Shown one piece after another: positions 45,675 to 55,955 of a DNA stretch of 64,000 nucleotides (position 1 is its first letter; every line of letters starts with the position of its first letter). The translations under genes were made by a program, and so were the position numbers. The notes under the pieces were generated by a model. That model was not told the origin of the DNA, did no database searches, and saw only the letters and a program-made list of their open reading frames with translations. Location of the stretch: positions 2,177,501-2,241,500 of the forward strand of contig OZ023187.1 of the NCBI GenBank assembly GCA_963995505.1. The letters are read 5' to 3'. Origin of the DNA: Hypericum androsaemum. Taxonomy: Eukaryota > Streptophyta > Magnoliopsida > Malpighiales > Hypericaceae.

Positions 45675-46688
45675 TGAACCCTGCTTGGTGTTGTATTACC
45701 TCTGTTGACTCTATCGATCGCATTGTATCTTTCTGTAATAGGGCCCAGCAGCTTCAACGGGATATTTGGTGTTCTTTTTTCCTGTCGTTTGGCGGCGATA
45801 GGGTTTTTTACGGAGGCCCCCGGCTGCAACCATATACGATATGTGTATGGGTTTCAGGTATTCTTTCTCCTCATGGTGGGAGGGTGGATGGCATCTCTTG
45901 CACGAGATATCACGAGGCTAGACTGTTAGGCGCTCCTTTATCGGACTGTTGTTTGATATCCGAGCCCCCAGACTGCCAGTTTGTGGATACAGCTGGGTTA
46001 GTGGACATGCGATGTTTCTCTGGTCCGACGGCCGGGAACGTCACTCTGATTGCCCGGTTTGTGGGTTCCAGCGGAGTAGGTGCTAGTGTTCTCGGGCTTC
46101 CCCTGGTCTTTTGATTAGAGGTTCCCACCCCTTGGACTGCCCAATTTGTGGGTTCAACAGGGGTAGGTCGTAGGGTTGCCTTGGTCTTGTTCTCATTTAT
46201 GAAGTTCTTTTCTCCGCCCAAAAAAAAAATTCATTTTACCTTAAAAAACTTTTTGACGTTAGAATCTACAAATGGCAATTAAACCCTCGTAAGACCTTAT
46301 AGAACTTAAATTTTTGGTTGTTTATCACCACGGACATGACTTATGGGAAGGGCTACACAGGTGTGGCGAGACCCTCCCTCGAGAAGGTACAACCTCGCTT
46401 CTTAATCACTAAAACTGCACTTAATTTCTTTATAACAACGACGTTGTAGTAACGCACATGTAATGGACCTTAATGGGCTTTTGAAAAGGTGTCCTCGTCA
46501 CGAGTAATATTATGGTGATCATTCAAAATCAATTGACAAAATATAAATAAAAATTATTTTTTCTTAAAACTTAATAGAGAGAAACACAACTTTGTAGAAC
46601 CCATCTCTAAATTGAAACTTGGTAAAATCTATACCAACATTATTGGAGATTCGAAACGATTACACTATAATGTGATACTTATCCCTAG

Positions 46689-47008
46689 CTAATCTTGTTT
46701 AGTAGATTTGGTTTCTTCAATGTTCTTAATAGGAGGATACCCTATACATTTATCCTCACACTTAGACTCTGATATGTAGCAGAGGCAAAATCTTGTCAAA
46801 ATGCGGCAGGCATGCTTGCACTCTCCAATATTCTTAGGTGGATGCCATGTACATTGTTTCAGAGCATCTGATGGGTCGCAAGGTTGGTAGGCACAATAAT
46901 TCATAAAACAAACTTCAATGTCTTCAATGCCCCAAGCTATCGGCCCCGAGGACAACAGCAGCAACAACAACACAGTTACAAACATGATTTTGTCTTTCAC
47001 TTCCTTTC
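46689..47008 (-). pseudogene. Secreted cysteine-rich peptide, copy 5 (start codon cut off)
   Basis: It is almost identical to copy 3 in the mature part (C-x4-C-x4-C-x8-C, HPPKNIGE, second module, tail KNIEETKSTKQD). The reading frame is open into GKEVKDKIMF at its 5' end, then meets transposon sequence at 47008. The original ATG and leader are at about 49203 on the far side of 2.2 kb of insertions. The first ATG left in frame is at 46985-46983 (MFVTVLLLLLL), which would still give a signal peptide. A rescued start is possible, but a promoter would have to come from the transposon. Confidence 0.75.
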
Positions 47009-47340
47009 CAGCTTGTTTGGAACCAATTCTATCGAGAAAAAAATTCCATTTCTATTACTATTAGAAATAGAAATAGAATCGTTTTCCTATTTTCTTGTTT
47101 GGAACCAAAACTTACACTTAAGAATTGATTTGTTATTTTTACGTTAACACCCTTACAATTCTTTTGACTAAAAAAATCCAACTTGAAAAATATCTGACTT
47201 CCAATCTTACACCAGACCATATACTGCAACCTACAATTAACTCATACCCTAGGCAACAGGATGAGTTGTTTATCCACTGGCTTCAAACCAACCCTCAGGC
47301 TCATCCAGAGACCTCGCAACTCATTTCATAAACTAATCAG

Positions 47341-47548
47341 ATGTTGTATGGTTGCCAATTAGATGGATGGCGGTTTTTCCTGCAACACTATTGTGCCACC
47401 CTTCCACCACAACTCCACCATTTCTTCACTCTTTACCTTCGGCATCGTTTCGAGTTCTATTGCAACGCTTGTACCAATGTCTGCTTCCGTTCTGATCTCC
47501 ATTATGAATGTCACGACTGTTTTAAAGAGACAAATCGAAGTTCATTAA
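47341..47548 (+). pseudogene. DC1 (Cys/His-rich C1-like) domain fragment inside the transposon
   Basis: The frame reads HYCATLPPQLHHFFTLYL, then FYCNACTNVCFRSDLHYECH and DCFKE. This spacing (LP..L.H, F-x-C-x-A-C, F-x-Y-x-C-x2-C) is that of plant DC1 domains, which bind zinc and are found in large families of stress-related proteins. Only one domain is present. It has a stop (47329-47331) shortly before it and no clear gene structure, so I call it a captured fragment. Confidence 0.55.
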
Positions 47549-47639
47549 AACTGACCTATCTTGCAATTTGGGTGATCTGCTGAAGGTCCATTGGGATCAG
47601 AGTAAAGATGGTATGTAACTTGATATACTAGAAGGTGAA

Positions 47640-47835
47640 CTTACGGGCAAACGGCATGATCAACTTTGTGGTAAGCCACCGACATTTTGCTCTTGCCATC
47701 GGTTATCTTGGTTCCTTCCAGTCCAGCGATAATCCTATCAATGGAGTCAGCAATTTCATTCACAGAAATTTGGTCCAGAGAGAATGGCAGCTTCATTCAT
47801 GACTTTTGCCAAGTCTGCAGCAATACAGGGGTTCT
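47640..47835 (-). pseudogene. FtsH2/FtsH8-like protease fragment inside the transposon
   Basis: On the minus strand one frame reads AADLAKVMNEAAILSG. After a frameshift, SVNEIADSIDRIIAGLEGTK and TDGKSKMSVAYHKVDHAVC follow. This is the segment between the AAA module and the zinc site of thylakoid FtsH2/FtsH8 proteases. The family zinc motif HExxH reads HKVDH here, so the catalytic Glu is lost. It is only about 65 codons, so it is a captured and decayed piece of a host gene. Confidence 0.75.
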
Positions 47836-48841
47836 CATAGCAATAATATCAGGGGATTGGCAGCAATGCGTTCCAAGCTGACCTACTTGCATATCCATCT
47901 GTGGCATAATAAAAAAAATACTTCTCGAATCCATGGACCTGCAACGCAGAATAGAAGACAGGGAATACCATCAATATTTATCTAAACAGTGACAAACAAA
48001 TATGAACTATAAAATGCATCTGATCGAAAGTTAATCACTCACATCATCGAAATCTCACGCCTTCTTTGTTGGACCTTCTACAGAGCAGAAAAAACAGACT
48101 TCTGAATAATCGGCACGCGCCTGAACGATGCATCTCTTGTTTCTACACACAAAAGTAACAAACCAAAATGTTAAAAATTGTCAACAGAACTCATACCAAA
48201 CTCCACCTTCTTATTGACCAAGAAGCTCACCACCTCCTCCACATCCAAATCAACTAACTCCACATGGAAGCCCTCAGATCTACTCAAACTAGGCCACCCA
48301 AGAATAAAACAAACAAGCCCACCTCAGCCAAACAACCATCCTCCCAAGTCGAACCCATCTCAGACAGGAACGAAAACAACCAGCTAAAGGAATCCCAACT
48401 CACTAATTTGGTGCAACAACTAAAACAGAGAAAACCCTAACTTTGAAAAAGGAAATGGGAAAAGAGGTCAGAGACATACCTGTTGAGGAACGTCGACGGC
48501 GGGAGGAGGAAGGTCGGCGGCGGCGGAGGAAGGCCTCCTGCGAACCTGCTGGGACAGCCGTCGTTAGCCTCGAAGGGAAAAAAAAGGGGAGGAACAGGCT
48601 GAGAGAACGTCGAGAAGAAAGAAATAGCAGATTAGAATTGGAGGGTATAAATGTTATTTAACAGAGAATTCCAGTTTGGTCACTATAATTCCGACATATT
48701 TTGGTAGGAATTCCCAATCCTGACTTTTAATCATAACGAGAATTCCTTTCCAATAAATATTGGTTCCAAACACGCTCAAATATTTTAAAACTCAGGAAAG
48801 TGATTCAATTCCTATTTTTTATAGTTTCCAAACAGGCTGTT

Positions 48842-49195
48842 GGGAGCGGATTTGGTCCTGGAAGGCCAAATCCAACCAGGACCGTTCTGGATAATTCAAT
48901 AGTTTACTTAGTTATGATTCAATAGTCTACCCAGATATGATTTAATGGTCTATCTAGTTATGATTCAATGGTCTATTTTTTTCCGTCCCGGATAAATCGG
49001 GACCGTCCCAGTTACGATTCAATGGTTTACTCAGTTACGATTCAATAGTTTACCCAATTACGATTCAATGGTAGTAGGTTTTTTTTATTTTGCCTCCCGT
49101 ATTTCTGCATTTTTTTTAAATAGTCCCTGTGTGTCCTGCAGTAAGCATTCTCCAGCACCGTGCTGGATTTGACCTCCAGGACCAAATCCAGTCCC
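48842..49195. mobile_element. TIR element with internal minisatellite (copy 2)
   Basis: Starts GGGAGCGGATTTGGTCCTGG and ends with the inverse (AGGACCAAATCCAGTCCC). The interior repeats the core AGTTATGATTCAATGGTCTA about eight times. Same family as 21372-21812. It abuts the gene-fragment transposon, with only TT between them. Confidence 0.75.
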
Positions 49196-49198
49196 GTT

Positions 49199-49311
49199 CA
49201 TGTTTGTTACTTTAATATTCTCCAAGGACAATGATTCACTACTTTATTTTTTGTTGAAACAATTTTCTACTTTGATTCTGGTTCTGGAATGACTTCCCCT
49301 TCTATTTATAG
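49199..49311 (-). promoter_or_regulatory. Detached start codon, leader and TATA box of peptide copy 5
   Basis: The original ATG lies at 49201-49203 region next to the junction, followed upstream by the common leader (TCTCCAAGGACAATGATTC on the + strand). The TATA box TATAAATAGA lies at 49302-49311. It shows where copy 5 began before the insertions. Confidence 0.65.
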
Positions 49312-50817
49312 CATTAATCACACTCGTTTTTACTGCAAGTCCTAATCACATACCATATAATCATAGTCTTTTGTGGAAAATCTGAACCACATACCATTTA
49401 ATCATAGTCTTTTTATGAAAAATCCTGATCACATACCATTTAATCATCCTATTTTATGGCAAGTCTAAACCACATTCCATTTAATCATACTCTTTTTAAG
49501 TCAAGGTCCTAACTACATAACATAAATGGCTCGTTTCTTCTCATTGATTCCTCGTCTCAAATCAAGAGGTCTTGAGTGCAAGTCTTTGAGTATACATTAG
49601 TATTAAATATTTTATGGAGAGGTTTTTCACATTCCAAAGATCGCACGCAGCTCAAACCTGAATTAGTTGACACAATAGTGTTTGGATACAAGGTGGTCTA
49701 AACCAAAAATCTATATGCACTTATTAACAACTTGCAAGGGCATTGTACAAGCTTAATCAAGAGGTTTCAAATTTACATCCTTGAAAATACAACCGTGTTA
49801 AGTATTTGTTGAAAGAGTTTGCAAAATGTAAAAGGTCTTACCCAGTGAACTTGGATTAGTTAGGTAGTGTGCTCTAGTTTAATTAAGTTTTGCATTAATC
49901 ATGCGCTTTTTATGACAAGTCCTTTGTGTGTCTATAAATGGATTAAATGAATTAGTGAAGGTATTATTCTACTTTAATTAAAAGGTCTTAAATAGAGATG
50001 ACGATGGGTAGGGTAGGACAGGATATCGGTAGGATCCTACCCATACCCTAGTTTGAAAAGTTGAACCCGTACCTTATCATGTACCCTAAAAAAATTTCAT
50101 TACTAGACACATACCCTTATCGTCAGGGTCCTCAGGGTCTGTAGAGTTCGACCTTTGAATTAAATACAAGACATTTTATAATTTTTTAAGCATAAAATTT
50201 TAATTTCATATATGAAATTCGAATAAATTATAATAAATATGTGAACATTAATCATAAACTATTGTATTCCAATTTTCTCTCATATATCGTTGTATCTAAG
50301 CAGTCCGTGGGAACCACCAAGTTCTTTCTTCTCGAGAATCCATGCACCCCTTATCATCTATTTCACTTTACCTACATAAACTTTTTAACATTCGCGTCTA
50401 CAAATGACAATTAAACTCTCGTAAGAACCGATAGAACTTAAGTTTTTGTTTGTTTATCACCACTCACATGACTTAAGGGAAGGACTCCACAGGAAAGGTG
50501 AGACCCTCGCTCGAGAAGGGACAACCTCGTTTCTCAATTCCTAAAACTGCACAGAATTTCTTTACAACAACGTCGTTATAGTGACGTATATGAATTGGGC
50601 CTTAATGGCTCTCGAAGAAGTGTCCTTGTCACGATTAATTTGATGATCATCAATCTATACCAATTGACAAAACTGAATAAATTATTTTTGCCTTATAATT
50701 TAAAAAAGAGAAACTCAACTTCTTAAACCCATCTCTAAATTGAAATTTGGGTAAAATCTTTACCTACATTATTGATGATTCGAAACAATTACACTATAAT
50801 GTGATACATATTTCTCA
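49312..50817. other. Duplicated flanks between copies 5 and 6
   Basis: Begins with the repeated upstream motif (49330-49510). From about 50260 the 3' flank of the next unit follows. At 49995-50140 a GGGTAGGGTAGGACAGGATA stretch with an inverted counterpart may be a hAT-type MITE piece. No gene. Confidence 0.55.
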
Positions 50818-50950
50818 CTAATCTTGTTTAGTGGATTTGGCTTCTTCAATGTTCTTAAAAGGAGGATACCCTTCACATTTATCCTCACACTCTGATAAGT
50901 TGCAGACGCAAGGTGCGCTATAAATGCAGCATGCCTCTTTGCACTCGGGC
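50818..50950 (-). pseudogene. Secreted cysteine-rich peptide, copy 6: C-terminal half
   Basis: The frame from PECKEACC through CVCNLSECEDKCEGYPPFKN to the common tail and TAG is the second module of the peptide family. It starts abruptly near 50950, after which unrelated sequence begins. Its break point overlaps in sequence with that of the N-terminal half at 59580 (CTTTGCACTC against CTTTGGACTC), so I infer that both are parts of a single gene. Confidence 0.75.
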
Positions 50951-51189
50951 ATGGATTCAGGATTCAGTAGAGACAAGGGATAGTCCCCACTCATATGGAT
51001 TAAAGGGAGTGAAGGAATAATTTAGACAATAAAATTATATTCAGAGGTAATATTGGAACATTAGCAAAAGCAAAGAAGAGAGGAATAATTAATTAGTTTC
51101 CATAAACCAAAAATCCTACTATCGGTTGACTCTTCACAATCTTCTTCCTTTCAAAATTCAAAATTATCCACTCAAGAAAACCGATAGTC

Positions 51190-51606
51190 TTCAAAATACG
51201 ACCCGGAGTCGACCCAAATTTTGGGTCGTACTCTGGGTCAGCCAGTTCGACTAGATGGACCACTGGTCAGACCAGATTTTTTTATTTAAAAAATAAATAT
51301 ATTTATATATAATTTAGGTATAATTGTACATGTCATCGCATACATACCTAAAAAATATTACATTTTTCATCAAAAATATTAGAATATAACAAATAGGAAT
51401 ATTAGACCGGGTCGGACCAGATATGTACTTTTTTATTTAAAAATCTGGGTGAACCACCCCGGGTTGGTCAGATTTTTGGTCTGACTATTTGGTCCGACCA
51501 AATTTAGTTCGGTTCGCAAGGTAACCATTTTTGGGTCAAAACTCGGTATGTATTTACACTAGTATCCTAATCCGACCGGTCGGACTGCATATTTTAAAAT
51601 CCGGAG
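51190..51606. mobile_element. GGTC/GACC-rich MITE, third copy
   Basis: Ends TTCAAAATACGACCCGGAG and CGACCGGTCGG...TATTTTAAAAT, with motifs GGTCAGACCAG and GGTCCGACC inside. Same family as 13419-14019. TSD not clear. Confidence 0.6.
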
Positions 51607-51619
51607 GACAACGACACAC

Positions 51620-52275
51620 AAACCACTATTTGTAAACATGCTAACCACTATACCAATATCACTACACATACAAACCAATATCACTACATATGAAAACCAA
51701 TATAACTATACATGAAAACCACTATCGCTACTCATGCAAACCAATATCACTACATACCAAAACCAATATTCTAATATTCGAAAACTAATATCACTATACA
51801 TGCAAACCAATATCGCTACATATGAAAACTATTATCGCTACACATGCAAACCAATATCCCAACATACGAAAACCAATATCCCAACATCCGAAAACTAATA
51901 TACGAAAATCAATATCTGGAAATCAATATATGAAAACTACTATATACAAAAATCAGTATTACTAAACACGCAAACCATTATCACTCGACATGGAAATCAG
52001 TGTCAATTAATATGCTAACCAATACCAGTGAACATGCGAACCACTATCACCACAAGTGCAAACCACTGTCAGTAAACATGCTAACAACTATAAGTAAACA
52101 TGCGAACCAATATCATTAAATATAAAAATTAATATCATTACATTTGTAAACCAATATCATTAAATATGAAAACTAATATCATTACATCTGAAAACCAGTA
52201 TCACTACATCTGAAAACTACTATCATTACATCCGAAAATCAGTATCAGTCTACAAATATACCAATACAAAAAATA
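51620..52275. repeat. AC/AT-rich minisatellite, unit about 22-26 bp
   Basis: About 27 degenerate units of the type AACCAATATCACTACATATG, varying in length and base, without coding potential. Confidence 0.85.
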
Positions 52276-52888
52276 CTATTGTACAAATACAAAAATATCA
52301 TGGTGGTAAACATGATGTTCATGGCGCGGACGGAGCCGAAGAGGTAGCAGAAGAGGCCGTCGGTGGCAGCGTCGAGAATGTTAGTGCAGACCGAGCTACA
52401 TGGAGAAGACAATGTATGTGGAGAAGAGAAGAAAGGAGTTGTCGATGGCGTACCGAAAAAAAAAAGACAAAGAGAAGAAGAGTGGCGGGAGGGGGTACCT
52501 GGAAGCGGGCGAGATCGGCGTCGAACTTCTTCCCATTTAAGGTAGTTCCGACGAACAAGAATGAGAAGAGAGGCGAAGGGGAGAAAGGGTTGGGTTTAGG
52601 GTTAGAGAGAGAGAGAGAGAGAAAAAGGAAGTGACCAGCAAAGAGAGGGGAAGAGGAAGAGATATATGGTCAAAAAGTAGAATTATTGTGGAATCAATGT
52701 GGACGGTGGAATTAATGTGGGTAGAATCTTAGTTGGCATTTTTTGGAATATATGGTCAAAAATACCCATCGTGTGATATTGACCATCAGATCAATTTTTT
52801 TAATTAAAAAAATAGATCCAAGGACTCTGAACCAGTCCTCTCCATGCGGATAATTTTTTAGTAGTCCTTACTCAATCCAAAACTCTTT

Positions 52889-53633
52889 TGATAGGAATCC
52901 TCCCACCACAATAAGGACACCAAAAGATCAAGTTTAAGTGCCAAACGGACCAATCACAAGAGCAAGAGCCAAGAAGTTTCAAGCTGAGTTCAATGCCTTA
53001 ATTCAAGAAATTTGGGCTCAAGCCAATCTGTTGAAGCCCATTGGTGACCCAGAAGCTAATAAGAAGCCCATAAATATTGTTAAGGCTATTTAGGAAGTTA
53101 ATTATGTCTTGATTTCATTTTTAGGAGTTCTAGAATATCTAGGAAGTCAGATGTTTGTTAATTCTGAATTTTTAGGAGTATCCCGAATTTTTAGGAGTTA
53201 TAGTCTATCTAGGAAGTCCCTTATGAGATAATTTCATTTTTGGAAGTTTAAATCAGTTTAGGATACTATAATTTCGTTTTGAGCATATCTCAATTCGAAT
53301 TAGGAGTCTCTAAACTTTGCCTATTTATAAAGGCACAAACAGAATAAAGAGACACTTTTTTTTGGCTGAATAAAATTTTGTGAGTTGTTGACTCCCTTTT
53401 GGTTCTTGCAGGCTGATTAGTTCTTGCACGAACGACCACTTATCAAACGGTTCATCCACCACCGTTTGTGGCGTATTCGCTTTAAGATCGAGGTTCTTGT
53501 TTCCCTACAGCAGCGGGTCAAGGTTATTCAATACCGAGGTTCTTGTAGAGGCGTAAACAATGGGTTGAGATCTCCATCATTCTGAACGTAGAAGATTTGG
53601 CTTCCGCGTGGATCCGTAACAAGATTCACATCA
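52889..53633 (+). repeat. 5' LTR of the CRM-like element
   Basis: 745 bp. Its first ~205 bp are a copy of the pol 3' end (compare 58834-59038). A TATA-like CTATTTATAAAGG lies at 53321-53333. Confidence 0.93.
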
Positions 53634-54215
53634 GTTGGTATCAGAGCTGAGGCTCTACTTCAGACCTATCTATCTTTGAATTTTCGTTTGTTTATGTTAG
53701 TATTCAGATTAGAGAGTTAATAGTTCATTATCTGATTGTTTCTTAGTTACAGAAAAAAAAAGAAAAAAAATCCGAAAAAAAAGGAACAAAAAAAAGGAAA
53801 AAAAAGAAAAGAAGGGTTGTTGCAGCAGCCAAGAAAAGAAAAGAACTCAAAAGAAAAGGAAAAGAAGTCCAAAAAGAAAGGAAAGTTGATAGAAGGATTG
53901 TTGAAGCGTAGACCAGAATTTTTTTTGCAATATTGCAACTTTGTTATTTTAGATCATTCCCGTGCTGAAAGAACCATTGCTTCATTAGATCTTGTTGATA
54001 GAGACATCTACTGTGTTTGAATTGGTTCCAACAGATCCAAGAGAGTAGTCAACGAGTGGAAAAAGGCAAGAGTGGTAAGAATATTAGAGTGAATAAGAGC
54101 CAATTATTGAGTAAAACACGAGGGAATTGAGAGCACCACGTCCTTGAGTGTAAACACGTGAGGGAGAGAATTGGTGAGGTCCATTGTTTATCTAACCTTG
54201 TTTTCTTGCAGCAAT

Positions 54216-55955
54216 ATGTCTCACAATGATGAAAGGAGTGGAGAAGGTACTTTAGGCAATGCTGATCAAAAGGTGTTTGTGGAATCTTTGTTGGGGCAGT
54301 TTAGACAACTAATGAGGGCGGAGATAGAGCCGTTGCAAGTGCGAATAGATGGGTTGGAGAATTCACGTACCGGGCAGCCACAAAGAGCCTCTACTGCACG
54401 AGGAGGAAGAGTGCCACCTAGGGAAGGAAGGGGTGGAGACGAGGCAGATTTTGGTGTCTATGAAGAAGATGATAGCGGTTCTGCCATTGGTAGTAGGAGG
54501 AATGAACGACATCCTAGAGATGTTAGGCATAGGGGTGATGACAACTTGGGAAGTATCAAGTTAAAGATCCCGTCGTTTAAAGGACGGTCTGATCCAGAAG
54601 CGTACCTCGAGTGGGAGAAGAAGATTGAATTTATTTTTGATTGCCACAACTGTTCTGAAGCAAAGAAGGTAAAGCTTGCTGTGACTGAGTTTTCTGATTA
54701 TGCTATTACTTGGTGGGATCAATTTGTTACAAGCAGGAGATGGTATGGAGAATGACCAATTGAAACATGGGAAGAGATGAAAGTGGTGATGAGAAAACGA
54801 TTTGTTCCTAGTCATTACTATCGGGAGCTATATAAGAAGTTACAAGGACTTCGACAAGGGAATATGAGTGTGGAGGATTACTACAAGGAGATGGAGATTG
54901 CCATGATTCGAGCCAATGTTGATGAAGATCGAGAAGCCACTATGGCTAGGTTTCTGTGTGGATTAAACCCTGAGATTCAAGATAAGGTGGAGTTACAACA
55001 CTATGTAGAGTTGGAAGATATGGTGCACATGGCAATCAAAGTGGAGAAACAATCAAAGAAGATGGGAGTTTCACGAGCAACATCTGGTGCTTCTTCTTGG
55101 AAGCCAAACTATGGAAAGAAGTTGGACAAGTCACAAGCGTCCAAAATGGAGCAAAAGATGGAGAGAACCAATAGCACTCCACAACAAAAGATGGAAGCCT
55201 CTATTTCCAGGAATCGTGACATTAAGTGTTTTAAGTGTCAGGGAAGAGGGCACATCGCAAGTCAATGTCCTAACAAGCAGATCATGGTGATGCGAGATAA
55301 TGGAGAAGTCGAGACTGATAAGGAAGATTCAGACAATGATAGCATGCCCTCATTGGAGGACGTTTCAGAGGAGGAGTTTGTAGCTCCTGATTCATTGACT
55401 TTGGTGACTAGGAGAGCTTTGAGCTTGCAGGCAAAAGAAGTTGACGACATTGTACAACGGGAGAACATCTTCCATTCAAGGTGTTATGTCAAGGACAAGG
55501 TCTGTAGTGTCATTATTGATGGGAGAAGTTGTACTAATGTTGCAAGCACTACAATGGTGGAAAAATTAGGGTTGCTCATGAAGAAGCACCCTAGGCCATA
55601 CAAGCTACAATGGCTGAATGATAGTGGAGAAATAAGGGTGGAAAGGCAAGTGTTAGTGGCATTTCAGATTGGCAAGTATGAAGATGAGGTGTTATGTGAT
55701 GTAGTGCCAATGCAAGCTGGACACTTGTTGCTTGGAAGGCCATGGCAGTTTGATAGATGAGTGACGCATGATGGCTTCACCAACAAGTACTCTTTTGTAC
55801 TCAACCGACGAGTAGTCACTCTTGTGCCATTGACACCACAGCAAGTCTTTGAAGATCAATTAAAATTGCAAAAGGAAAGTGATGAAAAAAGAAAAATAGA
55901 ACAAAAGAAAAGAATTGAAAGGAAAAAAGAAGACAAAAAAAGGAAGGAAAAATGA
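54216..55955 (+). pseudogene. CRM-like gag and protease (two in-frame stops)
   Basis: Gag starts MSHNDERSGEG at 54216. The capsid segment contains EAYLEWEKKIEFIF, YAITWWDQF and later [21 protein letters not shown] knuckle ([14 protein letters not shown]) lies at about 55228-55270. A protease-like region follows, where [12 protein letters not shown] has Arg in place of the usual second Gly of the active site. Stops: TGA 54753-54755 and TGA 55758-55760; the same frame continues after each. After a Lys/Glu-rich stretch the frame is lost at 55953 and pol continues in another frame. Confidence 0.88.

Larger units (their letters stand above)
42532..46243 (+). mobile_element. L1-type LINE splitting a peptide-gene 3' flank
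   Basis: The insert (42547-46228, 3.68 kb) ends in ten A. ATTCGTTTTACATTA (42532-42546) and ATTCATTTTACCTTA (46229-46243) form a 15-bp TSD with two changes. Outside it the two halves join into the 3' flank of peptide copy 5, as the uninterrupted flank of copy 3 shows. 5'-truncated: endonuclease and ORF1 are missing. Confidence 0.9.
47006..48839. mobile_element. TIR transposon carrying host gene fragments (Pack-type)
   Basis: The element (47009-48839) has ends CAGCTTGTTTGGAACC and the inverse of CAGCCTGTTTGGAAAC. The 3 bp TTC before it recur after the adjoining 48842-49195 element (49197-49199), consistent with a 3-bp TSD as in PIF/Harbinger or CACTA types. The superfamily is uncertain. Inside lie a DC1-like fragment, an FtsH-like fragment and, at 48440-48660, a GC-rich block resembling the first exon of a gene on the minus strand with a CAG/GTATGT donor. 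No transposase was seen. Confidence 0.7.
50951..52888. other. Composite insert left of the CRM-like Gypsy element
   Basis: Unclassified sequence inside the split peptide gene. It contains a GGTC/GACC-rich MITE, a minisatellite and a GC-rich block at 52310-52640. On the minus strand that block reads GTTLNGKKFDADLARFQ with a CAG/GTACCC donor-like end. It looks like a captured first exon, but I do not recognise it. No matching ends were found for the whole. Confidence 0.45.

Noticed and set aside
47009..48839. Calling the FtsH-like sequence a working protease gene
   Set aside because: Only about 65 codons, frameshifted, with the catalytic Glu of HExxH replaced by Lys.
48839..49198. A 3-bp TSD (GTT) for the second minisatellite-bearing TIR element
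   Set aside because: The first copy has a clear 9-bp TSD, so the GTT match beside the neighbouring transposon may be chance.
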